NCBI GenBank assembly: GCA_001723855.1
Contig: MCBC01000163.1
Span: 1-21,275 of the forward strand
Direction: 5' to 3'
DNA length: 21,275 bases
Source: Candidatus Altarchaeales archaeon WOR_SM1_86-2
Lineage (GTDB): Archaea > Altiarchaeota > Altiarchaeia > IMC4 > MCBC01
Made by a program: the position numbers and the translations under genes. A model generated the notes under the pieces. That model was not told the origin of the DNA and searched no databases. It saw only the letters and a program-made list of their open reading frames with translations. Shown here one piece after another: positions 13,120 to 20,982 of this stretch (positions are counted from its first letter, which is position 1; every line of letters begins with the position of its first letter).

Positions 13120-13674
13120 TTAGATGACCTCACCCGCTGTCTTTTTGAACAGCTCTGAGAAATTTTCACTTAATGATTTATCAAATTCCTTCAACCACCC
13201 GTGAATGTATTCGGTATCGTAATCAGGGGTTTTCAAAAGGATTGACTTTACATCTTCGATATCCCTTGCTCTCCCAGCGATGATCTTATGGATAATGACA
13301 TCTTCAAGAGAAGCAAATTTAACCCCTGTTTCATCGAAGTTCACTTCCTTTGCTCTTTCAATTGCTTGTTTTTCGTATGGGGAGAACGAGAAAATAAAGT
13401 CCACTCTAATCCCGGTTTTCTCATCAATCACCGGCAGCACCATTATCTCTTTTACAAACTCCTCCGGGTTATCAACAAGGATTTTCAGTGTAAGATTCCC
13501 GGCAATACTCTTTACTTTTTCAAGTTTATCAATCCCGATACCCAGGGTTATATCTATGTCTTTTGTCAGCCGCGGTTCTCCATAGAGAAGTAATGCCTGA
13601 CCGCCTATCACCATATACGGGATACCGGATTCATTTAATGTGCGACTTATTCTTTCAAGCAGATTTTGAAACAT
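13120..13674 (-). CDS. Nucleotidyltransferase-fold protein (AbiEii/MNT-like)
   Basis: A 184-aa protein with the minimal nucleotidyltransferase signature VIGGQALLLYGEPRLTKDID (22-41): GG, Arg35, Thr37, and the Asp39/Asp41 metal pair, plus VDFIFSFSPYEKQAI as the third-Asp region and VIIHKIIAGRARDIEDV near the C-terminus. That set is shared by AbiEii-type toxins and stand-alone DUF6036-like proteins, which transfer nucleotides to tRNA or proteins, or whose activity is unknown. The start overlaps by 20 bp a 69-aa ORF upstream (13655-13864), the arrangement of a two-gene toxin-antitoxin-like operon. Toxicity cannot be read from sequence. Confidence 0.75.
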   Translation of the reverse strand: MFQNLLERISRTLNESGIPYMVIGGQALLLYGEPRLTKDIDITLGIGIDKLEKVKSIAGNLTLKILVDNPEEFVKEIMVLPVIDEKTGIRVDFIFSFSPYEKQAIERAKEVNFDETGVKFASLEDVIIHKIIAGRARDIEDVKSILLKTPDYDTEYIHGWLKEFDKSLSENFSELFKKTAGEVI

Positions 13675-13864
13675 GGTTTACCACCTTTGCAATTTTTATA
13701 TCGGTTTCTATTCCTTCAAGAGGGTTTTTAAGCGGGATCGCACCAAGAGCAACCGCTTCTTTGTATAGGGCATCAACAATCCGGAAGTTTCTCAGCACAT
13801 CCACTTTTTCTTTCCTCACCAGGTCCCTTTCAAATTTTTGAAGTTTTTGATAGTTTGTCATCAT
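13655..13864 (-). CDS. Small partner ORF of the nucleotidyltransferase
   Basis: A 69-aa charged protein (TNYQKLQKFERDLVRKEKVD, then VLRNFRIVDALYKEAVALGA), predicted mostly helical, with the segment AIPLKNPLEGIETDIKIAKV. I do not recognise a DNA-binding domain with confidence. It overlaps the nucleotidyltransferase start by 20 bp, so the two are almost certainly co-translated, and similar small ORFs often precede such nucleotidyltransferases in archaea. An antitoxin or adaptor role is inferred from position only. Two adjacent ATGs (13862 and 13859) can serve as start. A radical-SAM-like fragment lies 38 bp upstream. Confidence 0.65.
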   Translation of the reverse strand: MMTNYQKLQKFERDLVRKEKVDVLRNFRIVDALYKEAVALGAIPLKNPLEGIETDIKIAKVVNHVSKSA

Positions 13865-13901
13865 TTTTAATTATTGATTTTAGAATAATAAAAACTTTGA
13901 T

Positions 13902-13950
13902 CTAACCAAGAGCTTCAGCTCATCTGCCCTCAAACCAATCTTATCTTTGA
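13902..13950 (-). pseudogene. Fragment like the 3' end of the radical SAM gene
   Basis: On the minus strand this reads KIGLRADELKLL, followed by a one-base shift before GGTTAG; the intact gene at 19926 ends KIGLRADELKPLG. The plus-strand block TCTGCCCTCAAACC is identical in both. It lies directly upstream of the 69-aa ORF and is too short to be a gene. Confidence 0.55.
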
Positions 13951-13973
13951 AGTTTGAAGTTGATTTTTTTAGT

Positions 13974-14091
13974 TTAGAATATCTCCTTGGCACTTAACCG
14001 TCTTTCAAACACGGGGTCATCTATCGCATATCTATCAATCCCCCCGATCTATAACTTCTTCTCCCTCCACTGGCAAAAGATTAAATGACAT
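13974..14091 (-). pseudogene. Short broken ORF, unknown
   Basis: From ATG 14091 the minus strand reads MSFNLLPVEGEEVIDRGD and stop. A single-base shift near 14040 continues into GIDRYAIDDPVFERRLSAKE and IF before TAA at 13974. The joined product would be about 38 residues. It does not match a family I know. Either the second part is a frameshifted continuation or both are chance frames. Confidence 0.3.
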
Positions 14092-14275
14092 TTTCGTCTA
14101 TAACAAATTTGTCTATACTTTTTTGTTACCTATTTTTTATCTTTAAATGCACATAATTTTAATCGAATCTAACTAAATAATTGGCAAATAATCGACAGGT
14201 TTTATTGATTACGGCAACAACTTATATTGATATCGATGAATTTAATTTCATAACATAATAACAAAAACTTCGAAG

Positions 14276-15931
14276 ATGAAAAAATATCAAACGCTGCTTG
14301 AAAAGATAAGGGATTATTTTCCGGCGCCCACGTCCGATAAGATGCACGATGCGTATTTTGTGTCCACCATAATGCATGCGCTGGATCAATTAGACGAAAT
14401 GAAAGGTACCGCCCCCGTGCTTGGGAAACACGAGAATATCGATTACTCAAAATCATCCAAGGAGAAGATTCCAGAAAACCTCTCCCGGGTTGAGGATACC
14501 GTTTCCAGGATTGTGGAATATGCTTGCGGGCTGGAGATCTGGGGGCATCCCAACACACAGACGAATGTGATACCCCCGGCAACGATTCCTTCGATCGTTG
14601 GAAAATTAATCTCATCAACCTGTAATGCAAACATTATCTGGGACGAATACAGCCATAGATTCGCACTCGCAGAAGTCGAAGCCTCCGGGATGCTTTGTGA
14701 TTTAATCGGTTATGAGCTGGACAAATCATGCGGCGTTTTTACATTCGGAGGCACGGGAACAAATTTATACGGCGTGTATGCAGGTATTATGAAAGCGATC
14801 CCGGATGCAAAAAAGAAGGGCATACGGGAAGATGTCAGAGTATTCACCTCAGAGTGCGGACATTACTCCCTGATGAATGTTGTCAGCTGGTTGGGCATTG
14901 GGATAGATAATCTGATTAGTATTGAAACAAGCCGGGATAATGATATGCGTATCGACAGACTTGAGGAAGAACTGGAAGAAACGATATCCTCGGGAGTTAA
15001 GGTTGGATGCGTTGTTGCGACGATGGGAACAACCGATGCATTCGGGATTGACGACCTCAAGGAGATTATAAAGGTCAGGGATAAAATGGTCGGTGAATTC
15101 GATTTGGATTATGTCCCCCACGTGCATGCAGATGCGGTTATTGGCTGGGTCTGGAGCGTATTTAATGACTATGATTTCAGTAACAATCCTTTAGAGTTCA
15201 GCAAGAGAACGCTGAGGTCAATAAACGATTCGAGGGAAAAGATAAAATATCTTCACCTTGCGGATTCTACGGGTGTTGACTTTCACAAGACAGGCTACGG
15301 GCCTTATATATCAAGCGCTTTTCTTGTAAAGAATAGATCAGACCTCGAGCCATTGTACAGGAAACAGGATGATATGCCTTACCTCTACCAATTTGGAGAA
15401 TATCATCCCGGGATGTTCACATTGGAATGCTCAAGGGCAGCAGACGGTCCGATGGCCGCATTAGCCAATCTAAGGCTTCTGGGCAGGGAAGGTTATAGGG
15501 TGATAATCGGACATGTGGTTGAGATGGCAGAAATTTTAAGAGAGAGATTTGAGAGTTTTAACTTCATCCATGTTCTCAATGACTATAATCTTGGGCCCGT
15601 GACTTTATTTAGGGTTTATCCCGAAGGGATAGACGATGCTACAATGTTTTACAGTAAAGAGGTTTCGGATCCCGGATTCTCTGAAATATTAAAGAAGCAT
15701 AACAAGTACAACAGAGCAATCTTTGAATTTACGCACAAGGAAGCAATGCTCGGCAGGGGAGTTACGCTCTCCCTGACAGAGTGTTACAGAAAAACCACCT
15801 ACTCTGAACCAGAAGAAATCCCGATCCTTGCGATAAAATCATTCATAATGTCCCCCTTCACGGATGAGAATGCGATTCAGGCTGTGGCGGATAAAGTATT
15901 GGAGGCGCGAGAGCACACGCAGATGGAATAA
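14276..15931 (+). CDS. PLP-dependent group II decarboxylase
   Basis: A 551-aa fold-type I PLP enzyme of the glutamate/aromatic amino acid decarboxylase group. Landmarks are HPNTQTNVIPPATIPSIVGK (91-110), FTFGGTGTNLYGVYAGI (155-171), SECGHYSLMNV with His196 stacking on PLP, ATMGTTDAFGIDDL, HVHADAVIGWVW (282-293) with the PLP Asp286, and ADSTGVDFHKTGYGPY with Schiff-base Lys338. It is far longer than MfnA-type tyrosine/aspartate decarboxylases of methanogens (about 380 aa); the extra length is in the N-terminal 85 residues and the C-terminal domain. The substrate is unknown: glutamate, aspartate (beta-alanine for CoA) or 2,4-diaminobutyrate are all possible. It stands alone with its own promoter region. 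Confidence 0.85.
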   Translation: MKKYQTLLEKIRDYFPAPTSDKMHDAYFVSTIMHALDQLDEMKGTAPVLGKHENIDYSKSSKEKIPENLSRVEDTVSRIVEYACGLEIWGHPNTQTNVIPPATIPSIVGKLISSTCNANIIWDEYSHRFALAEVEASGMLCDLIGYELDKSCGVFTFGGTGTNLYGVYAGIMKAIPDAKKKGIREDVRVFTSECGHYSLMNVVSWLGIGIDNLISIETSRDNDMRIDRLEEELEETISSGVKVGCVVATMGTTDAFGIDDLKEIIKVRDKMVGEFDLDYVPHVHADAVIGWVWSVFNDYDFSNNPLEFSKRTLRSINDSREKIKYLHLADSTGVDFHKTGYGPYISSAFLVKNRSDLEPLYRKQDDMPYLYQFGEYHPGMFTLECSRAADGPMAALANLRLLGREGYRVIIGHVVEMAEILRERFESFNFIHVLNDYNLGPVTLFRVYPEGIDDATMFYSKEVSDPGFSEILKKHNKYNRAIFEFTHKEAMLGRGVTLSLTECYRKTTYSEPEEIPILAIKSFIMSPFTDENAIQAVADKVLEAREHTQME

Positions 15932-15963
15932 CAAATAAATGATAAACCACAGAATAAAGATAC

Positions 15964-17430
15964 TTACAAACCAGAGTAAATTTTCCAAAGCATAAATATC
16001 AGGATTATAATCAGTATAATTATCCCAATAACTATCCACTGCCAGTACCCTGTTTTTTTCCAAAGCACAAGTATCATAATCAAAATTAATATTATTATTA
16101 GAATAACAAGCCACCACGGAATCTCACTCTCGCAAGCGTCTCCTATACCGTCATTGTCAGAATCTTTTTGATCTGGGTTATATTTGTTAGGGCAGTTGTC
16201 ACATGCATCTCCCACTCCATCAGCATCGGAATCTGCCTTATCTGGATTGTTGACAAGGGGGCAATTATCTAATATGTCAATTATCCCATCGTTATCAGTA
16301 TCTTTAGTACAATCTATATCGTTTCTTGGATCACAATCGGGATCACATTTTCTATCTTCTTTTGGATCACAATAATTATCTTTTCCAACAGGGCAGTCTT
16401 GTGGACAATTTTCATAAGTTTCATTATGCATACAAATCTTATCACCACAAATCTTATCTTTAATTATTACATCGTTTGATACTCCTATAAGAGAGCCGTC
16501 AATAATAGCTATTATTGGTTTCAATGTACTTACTGCTGGATTTTTCAGTTTTATTTGGTAGGTAAATGTTTTCCTTTCTCCAGCTTTTAATATGTCTATT
16601 TCTTTCTTCCAAGTCGCCACTATAGCATCCTCATATACAAAATCTTCTTTAGGTTCTATTGGTTCAAAATCCGATAAAAGTATAGTATCACTTAATACTA
16701 CATCTCTTGCATCTTTATTTCCTTTATTTTCGACAAGTACTTCAACTATCATTACCCCATCAGTCTTTATTATATCTGTTAGAACAGATTTTTTGATAGA
16801 TATATCTGCATCTATAGTACTCCATTTTACATTTAGAGATGTTGGATAAACATTCTTTTTGTTCCAATAATAAGATGTTCTATTGGCAGAGGATGTTGAG
16901 TCATATTCAATACTGCTTGTGATTAATTTATTAATACCTGATGGCACTAATAATTTCAAATTATATAAACTTACTCTTTTTGAATTTCGCATACCATCAA
17001 ATAACAATATTGGATTGACATCAATGCTTTTAAGAGTTGTTCCTTTAATATCTTGTGTATAAGTTATATGTACTTCTTTAACTTCACCGGGTGTAAAATA
17101 TACTGGGTTTGTAAATTCCTTACCATCTATTAAAACATTTACATCATCCATATCATATTCCGAAAATGTTAGATTAACATAGGTTCCCCGGTCTTTGCCA
17201 TATTCAGATGGTAATTGTTGAAACAGTGTATAATCAACTGTTATTTGCGCATGAGTATTTTCAGCGTTAATAATTGTGTACATAGAATATATCTCAACAT
17301 CACCTGTATAAAATAAGTCCAATGCTCCAGCAGCCTGACCGGATGCTAAACATATTAATATTGACAAAATAAAGAATGTATTAAGCATCAAAGAAAATAC
17401 TTTACTTCTTTTAGTTTTTTTCTCATTCAT
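15964..17430 (-). CDS. Membrane-anchored surface protein with thrombospondin type 3 repeats
   Basis: From ATG 17430 the protein is 488 aa. It has a signal peptide (KVFSLMLNTFFILSILICLA), a long extracellular beta-rich part including a COG1361/DUF11-like domain around residues 205-310 (VLVENKGNKDARDVVLSDT), and a Cys-rich CGDKICMHNETYENCPQDC module (about 328-346). Calcium-binding type 3 repeats DTDNDGIIDILDNCP, DSDADGVGDACDNCP and DSDNDGIGDACE (about 377-434) follow, then two C-terminal membrane helices (about 439-457 and 464-482) separated by KKTGYWQW. The frame extends upstream to 17499, but those 23 residues are AT-rich I/K/N/M sequence overlapping the preceding gene. The upstream neighbour on the same strand is a transglutaminase-like surface protein, so they probably act together at the cell surface. 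Confidence 0.83.
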   Translation of the reverse strand: MNEKKTKRSKVFSLMLNTFFILSILICLASGQAAGALDLFYTGDVEIYSMYTIINAENTHAQITVDYTLFQQLPSEYGKDRGTYVNLTFSEYDMDDVNVLIDGKEFTNPVYFTPGEVKEVHITYTQDIKGTTLKSIDVNPILLFDGMRNSKRVSLYNLKLLVPSGINKLITSSIEYDSTSSANRTSYYWNKKNVYPTSLNVKWSTIDADISIKKSVLTDIIKTDGVMIVEVLVENKGNKDARDVVLSDTILLSDFEPIEPKEDFVYEDAIVATWKKEIDILKAGERKTFTYQIKLKNPAVSTLKPIIAIIDGSLIGVSNDVIIKDKICGDKICMHNETYENCPQDCPVGKDNYCDPKEDRKCDPDCDPRNDIDCTKDTDNDGIIDILDNCPLVNNPDKADSDADGVGDACDNCPNKYNPDQKDSDNDGIGDACESEIPWWLVILIIILILIMILVLWKKTGYWQWIVIGIIILIIILIFMLWKIYSGL

Positions 17431-17489
17431 AATTTTATTTAATTTTTTGTTAATTGACATTTTTATGCTATTTGTATTTATCATAATTT

Positions 17490-19760
17490 TTATGGACAAA
17501 CATCCACATAGTAAGTGTTATTTGTACACGGAAAGGTATTAATAACATTACCAGTGGTCGCATTAATTGTACTACATTGATTTTCACATCCTGCAGTTGG
17601 GCATACAGTTAAACCACCCGGATAATTGCAGGTATGCACCCATGGACGAGTGTTAGCAAGTCTATCATTCCATATCCATTCAGCATCCTGCGGGCCAAAT
17701 GTTACATTATTTTCACCAGTGGTTATCCATTTTGGTAAATTGAAATAGCTACCTATTGGACCGTAATCCATTATTCTGTACTTATTCTGGTAATTTACGA
17801 TATTATATGAATGACCTGGTGCCCAGGTACTGAATACGCATCTCCAATCTATACCTAATGATCTCAATAACGATGCCCTCAGTATGCTATAGTCCTCACA
17901 ATCACCGCAATAATCATTAGCACAAGTAGTTCCATTCCAACTTCTATTCCATGACTCCTTAATAGTTTTATTAGCTGCCACTTCCCCCCATCCCGCACTA
18001 TGATTATCATACATATAGTGCATATGTTGATCAACATACCATGCAACTGCTTCTATATATTTATCTGATTTGTCGGGTGCGGTAACAAGATCAAGTAAAT
18101 CTACTCCTTGAAAGTTTGCATATTCTACCAGAGCGTCTAATGCTGTTTGATGTATTATTGGATCATCAAGTGTGTACCAACTAGCACCTGGATTGACATT
18201 TCCGAAAGAAGCATCAGCAAAGCAATCAGTACATTGAGATGGACAAGGGCCACCACAATCCACACCCGTCTCCCATGACCCATCATGCTGATTTTTTATT
18301 CCGTCTGCACATGTTTTTTTACATATTCCCTGTCCTGCTTCACAACCATCTGGACAATTATAAAAAAGATTATACACTACACAATTATTTCCTTCAATTT
18401 TTACATAATATTCTCGTAAACTATCATTATTAATACAATAATCACTATTCCCACTTGATACAGTACCCCTTTCATAATAGTTTATTCCACCATCTGTATC
18501 CCCACAGTTACATGCACCATTACTACATCCAAATTGACAGCTAAATGAAGTATTGGTTACATCTCCAGAAACATTACAATAATACTCCTGTAAATTTGTT
18601 GTATCAATACAATAATCAAATGTAACATCGTCTCCAGTTCTACCTCTAATATATGGATCCATGCCACCATCGGTATCTATACATGCCACTTTAAACACTT
18701 CACCATCGCTTGTGCCCGCATATATATATCCATTAACATCCAACAAAGAAGTAACTCTATAACCTGTTAATCCCGCATTATCCCAGTATTCAACTCCTGA
18801 TGAGGTTTTTTTAAACATTGATACCCCATCATTCGTACCTGCAAAAAGGGCATCATATCTATATGATCTTAATAAGGAATTTATTCTATTATCTATCAAA
18901 CCCTCGCTAATATTTGTCCATGGACCAGAATCTGGGAGTATTGGTGAGAGTAGTATTGACCCATAGCTTAATCGAGCTCTATAAACTCCCCCATCAGTTC
19001 CAGCATAAATATTTATTCCATCTTTTGCTAATGCATTAACCGTACCAATGCCACTTAATCCATCACTTTTTTCTGTCCATGTATCTGCACTAACAGAATA
19101 CTGGTACACACCACCCAGTGTAAACCCCAATGTCTCGCCACCAGTAGCAGCAATAATATATTTATATTCAATAATAATACCTGCAAAATGTTCTGTACCA
19201 ATAGATACCATTAAATCTCTAACAGGTTTAATTCCGTTACCGCCGGCTATTTTTTGCCAACTACTTGTACCATGCGGCAATTCATAAACTAAACCAAATT
19301 TCATGTGATCTTCATTACCCAAAGTACCTGCATAAATATCCTCATCTAGTTCAGTTAAAGCTTGTATATATTGATAATAGTTATAAGCACCTGGCTTACT
19401 TAAATCTGGACCCGATTCAACCCAATTACCACCTGCTAATCTGTATAATTTACTCCAAGATGCTGCATAAACTTCATGATCGGTAATTAACAGATCGCGA
19501 CAAAAAAATGTACCTATTTGGTCCCAAGTGGCACTTCCATCTGAAAGCCTATATACTCCTTGTGCAGTACAAGCATAAATTGTTGTACCATCCAATTCAA
19601 GATCATATACATATCCATTGTCTGGCATATTTGTTGGAACCCAAATAAGCTCTGCATGTGCTGTAAAACTGAAGAAACTAGCTAAACAAATAATCAATAA
19701 AAATCTGATAAAAAATTTTTTACATGGAATATCTACATGTGAAAACTTTGTTTTTGCCAT
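17490..19760 (-). CDS. Secreted beta-propeller-like protein with transglutaminase-like domain
   Basis: A 756-aa protein. Signal peptide about 12-36 (FLLIICLASFFSFTAHA). Residues 40-360 hold about six repeats of the type IYAGTDGGVYR / IYAGTSDGEVFK, as in sialidase-like or two-component-sensor propellers. Residues 360-480 contain two Cys-rich units opening DTDGGMDPYIRGRTG and DTDGGINYYERGTVS. A CADGIKN...ETGVDCGGPCPSQC module (484-510) follows. Residues 560-680 are transglutaminase-like: YCGDCEDYSILRASLLRSLG with Cys618 or Cys621, GHSYNIV with His650 and RIMDYGP with Asp665 give a Cys-His-Asp triad. Transglutaminase-like domains may be proteases or cross-linkers. A palindromic repeat element lies upstream. 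The stop is 60 bp before the neighbouring surface protein's ATG. Confidence 0.83.
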   Translation of the reverse strand: MAKTKFSHVDIPCKKFFIRFLLIICLASFFSFTAHAELIWVPTNMPDNGYVYDLELDGTTIYACTAQGVYRLSDGSATWDQIGTFFCRDLLITDHEVYAASWSKLYRLAGGNWVESGPDLSKPGAYNYYQYIQALTELDEDIYAGTLGNEDHMKFGLVYELPHGTSSWQKIAGGNGIKPVRDLMVSIGTEHFAGIIIEYKYIIAATGGETLGFTLGGVYQYSVSADTWTEKSDGLSGIGTVNALAKDGINIYAGTDGGVYRARLSYGSILLSPILPDSGPWTNISEGLIDNRINSLLRSYRYDALFAGTNDGVSMFKKTSSGVEYWDNAGLTGYRVTSLLDVNGYIYAGTSDGEVFKVACIDTDGGMDPYIRGRTGDDVTFDYCIDTTNLQEYYCNVSGDVTNTSFSCQFGCSNGACNCGDTDGGINYYERGTVSSGNSDYCINNDSLREYYVKIEGNNCVVYNLFYNCPDGCEAGQGICKKTCADGIKNQHDGSWETGVDCGGPCPSQCTDCFADASFGNVNPGASWYTLDDPIIHQTALDALVEYANFQGVDLLDLVTAPDKSDKYIEAVAWYVDQHMHYMYDNHSAGWGEVAANKTIKESWNRSWNGTTCANDYCGDCEDYSILRASLLRSLGIDWRCVFSTWAPGHSYNIVNYQNKYRIMDYGPIGSYFNLPKWITTGENNVTFGPQDAEWIWNDRLANTRPWVHTCNYPGGLTVCPTAGCENQCSTINATTGNVINTFPCTNNTYYVDVCP

Positions 19761-19784
19761 TTTTATCTATTTTATATATACGTT

Positions 19785-19888
19785 TAAAAATAAAAATACA
19801 ATCGCCGCAGATTTATTTGCTTTTTATTTCAGAAAAGAATTTCTGCATTTTTGCAAAAAATCAGGAATTTCTTTTTTGATTCAGAAAA
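19785..19888. repeat. Palindromic upstream element, copy 3 (diverged)
   Basis: A diverged copy of the elements at 11641 and 12775. CAGAAA-AGAA-TTTCTG occupies 19830-19845 and the perfect palindrome TTTTTGCAAAAA 19848-19859, replacing TTTTCGCGAAAA of the other copies. The flanks AAAAATAC, CAGGAATTT and TTCAGAAAAG are kept. It lies 25-130 bp upstream of the surface protein ATG at 19760, in the same orientation relative to the minus-strand gene as the other two copies. Confidence 0.75.
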
Positions 19889-19925
19889 GACACCGAAAAT
19901 TTTTTAAATTTTTTCTTTTTAAAAT

Positions 19926-20951
19926 TTAACCAAGCGGCTTCAGTTCGTCTGCCCTCAAACCGATCTTATACTTCGAGCCCTGTTTTGTTCCCCTCAGCAT
20001 CAATAACTTCTCAACCCTCGGGCCGACGAGAAAGCGGTGGGTGTTCCATTCGGGGGCTATTTTTTCCTCAACTCCCGCGTCCTTTGAGATTCTCTGGATC
20101 AGGACATACGGGCTCAGATGCTCTAAAAAGTCAGCCACAACGGTTATGTACTCCGTCATGCTTATAGGTCTATACGCCCCGGATTCGTAATGCTTTGCCA
20201 GGCGTGTGTTCTTCATCACAAGCAGAGGGTAGATTTTTAATGAATCCGCACCTAACTCAGAGACGATGCGGGCGGTCTCTACCATTTCATCGGGGGTTTC
20301 ATAGGGCATTCCAAGGATAACGAAGACGTTCGCCAGTATGCCCCTTTTGTGGGCCTCCCCCACCACCCTCATGCTCTCTGCAAAGCCGTGCTGCCTGTTT
20401 GTCTGCCGGGTTGTGTGATAATGCACCGACTGCTGCCCGAGTTCAACCCAGATTTCATATCCTTCATTGACATATTCCCCCAGGAAATCAAGCACTTCGT
20501 CCGGAAGGCAATCCGGGCGGGTGCCAATCGAGAGTCCGACGACATCCTCGTGCTCCAGGGCGGCATCATAGATGTCCCTCAATTCATCCACCGGGGCGTA
20601 AGTGTTGGTGCCGAATGCAATATAAATCAAAAACTTCTCTCCTGCCCCGGTTTTTTTATGATATTCTATCTGCTGTCTGATCTGCTCCCGCAGATCCTTG
20701 TCGCTTACCCTCCTGAAGCTCTCGTGCGAGAACTTGCGGGCAAAATCAGGACAGAACACGCATCCTTTGTTGCTTAACCTGCCGTCCCAGTTGGGGCATG
20801 TGAATCTCGCATCCACCGGAACCTTGAATACTTTATAACCGTGAGTTCTTCTAAAATATTTCCCGTACTGTGCGTAGAGGAATCCCTCTTCATACATCAG
20901 GTCTATAGCCTTTTTATCTATACTCCTCTTTGTTACCAGCCCTTTTATCAT
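19926..20951 (-). CDS. Radical SAM protein, TIGR01212/YhcC-like
   Basis: A 341-aa radical SAM enzyme. CPNWDGRLSNKGCVFC (residues about 52-67) supplies the three cluster cysteines in the CX11CX2C spacing of the YhcC/Elp3-like group, preceded by YGKYFRRTHGYKVFKVPVD, the typical lead-in. IAFGTNTYAPVDELRDIYDA, GLSIGTRPDCLPDEVLD, EIWVELGQQSVHYHTTRQTN and VFVILGMPYETPDEMVETA are the ordered SAM-barrel strands. The biochemical role of this family is not established. ATG 20951 is 31 bp from the divergent ndk start. The last codons (KIGLRADELKPLG) reappear as broken fragments at 12903 and 13902. Confidence 0.85.
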   Translation of the reverse strand: MIKGLVTKRSIDKKAIDLMYEEGFLYAQYGKYFRRTHGYKVFKVPVDARFTCPNWDGRLSNKGCVFCPDFARKFSHESFRRVSDKDLREQIRQQIEYHKKTGAGEKFLIYIAFGTNTYAPVDELRDIYDAALEHEDVVGLSIGTRPDCLPDEVLDFLGEYVNEGYEIWVELGQQSVHYHTTRQTNRQHGFAESMRVVGEAHKRGILANVFVILGMPYETPDEMVETARIVSELGADSLKIYPLLVMKNTRLAKHYESGAYRPISMTEYITVVADFLEHLSPYVLIQRISKDAGVEEKIAPEWNTHRFLVGPRVEKLLMLRGTKQGSKYKIGLRADELKPLG

Positions 20952-20982
20952 TTTATTAATTAATTAATTAAATTCTTAAAAA
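20952..20982. promoter_or_regulatory. Shared 31-bp divergent promoter region
   Basis: Only 31 bp, all but one A or T and including TTAATTAATTAATTAA, separate the radical SAM and ndk start codons. TBP/TFB sites for both must overlap it or lie inside the opposite coding regions; both transcripts would be leaderless or nearly so. Confidence 0.4.

Larger units (their letters stand above)
13865..14275. other. Gene-poor spacer before the PLP decarboxylase
   Basis: This 411-bp stretch holds no intact gene. It contains a 49-bp fragment like the 3' end of the radical SAM gene (13902-13950), a short broken ORF (13974-14091), the direct repeat GTCTATA-acaaattt-GTCTATA near 14096-14117, and an AT-rich promoter region (about 14180-14275) with TATA-like ACTTATATTG near 14220 for the decarboxylase. 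I see no RNA gene here. Confidence 0.6.

Noticed and set aside
13974..14091. In-frame TAG in a short ORF as a possible pyrrolysine codon
   Set aside because: A one-base frameshift explains the break better, and nothing else in the window points to pyrrolysine use.
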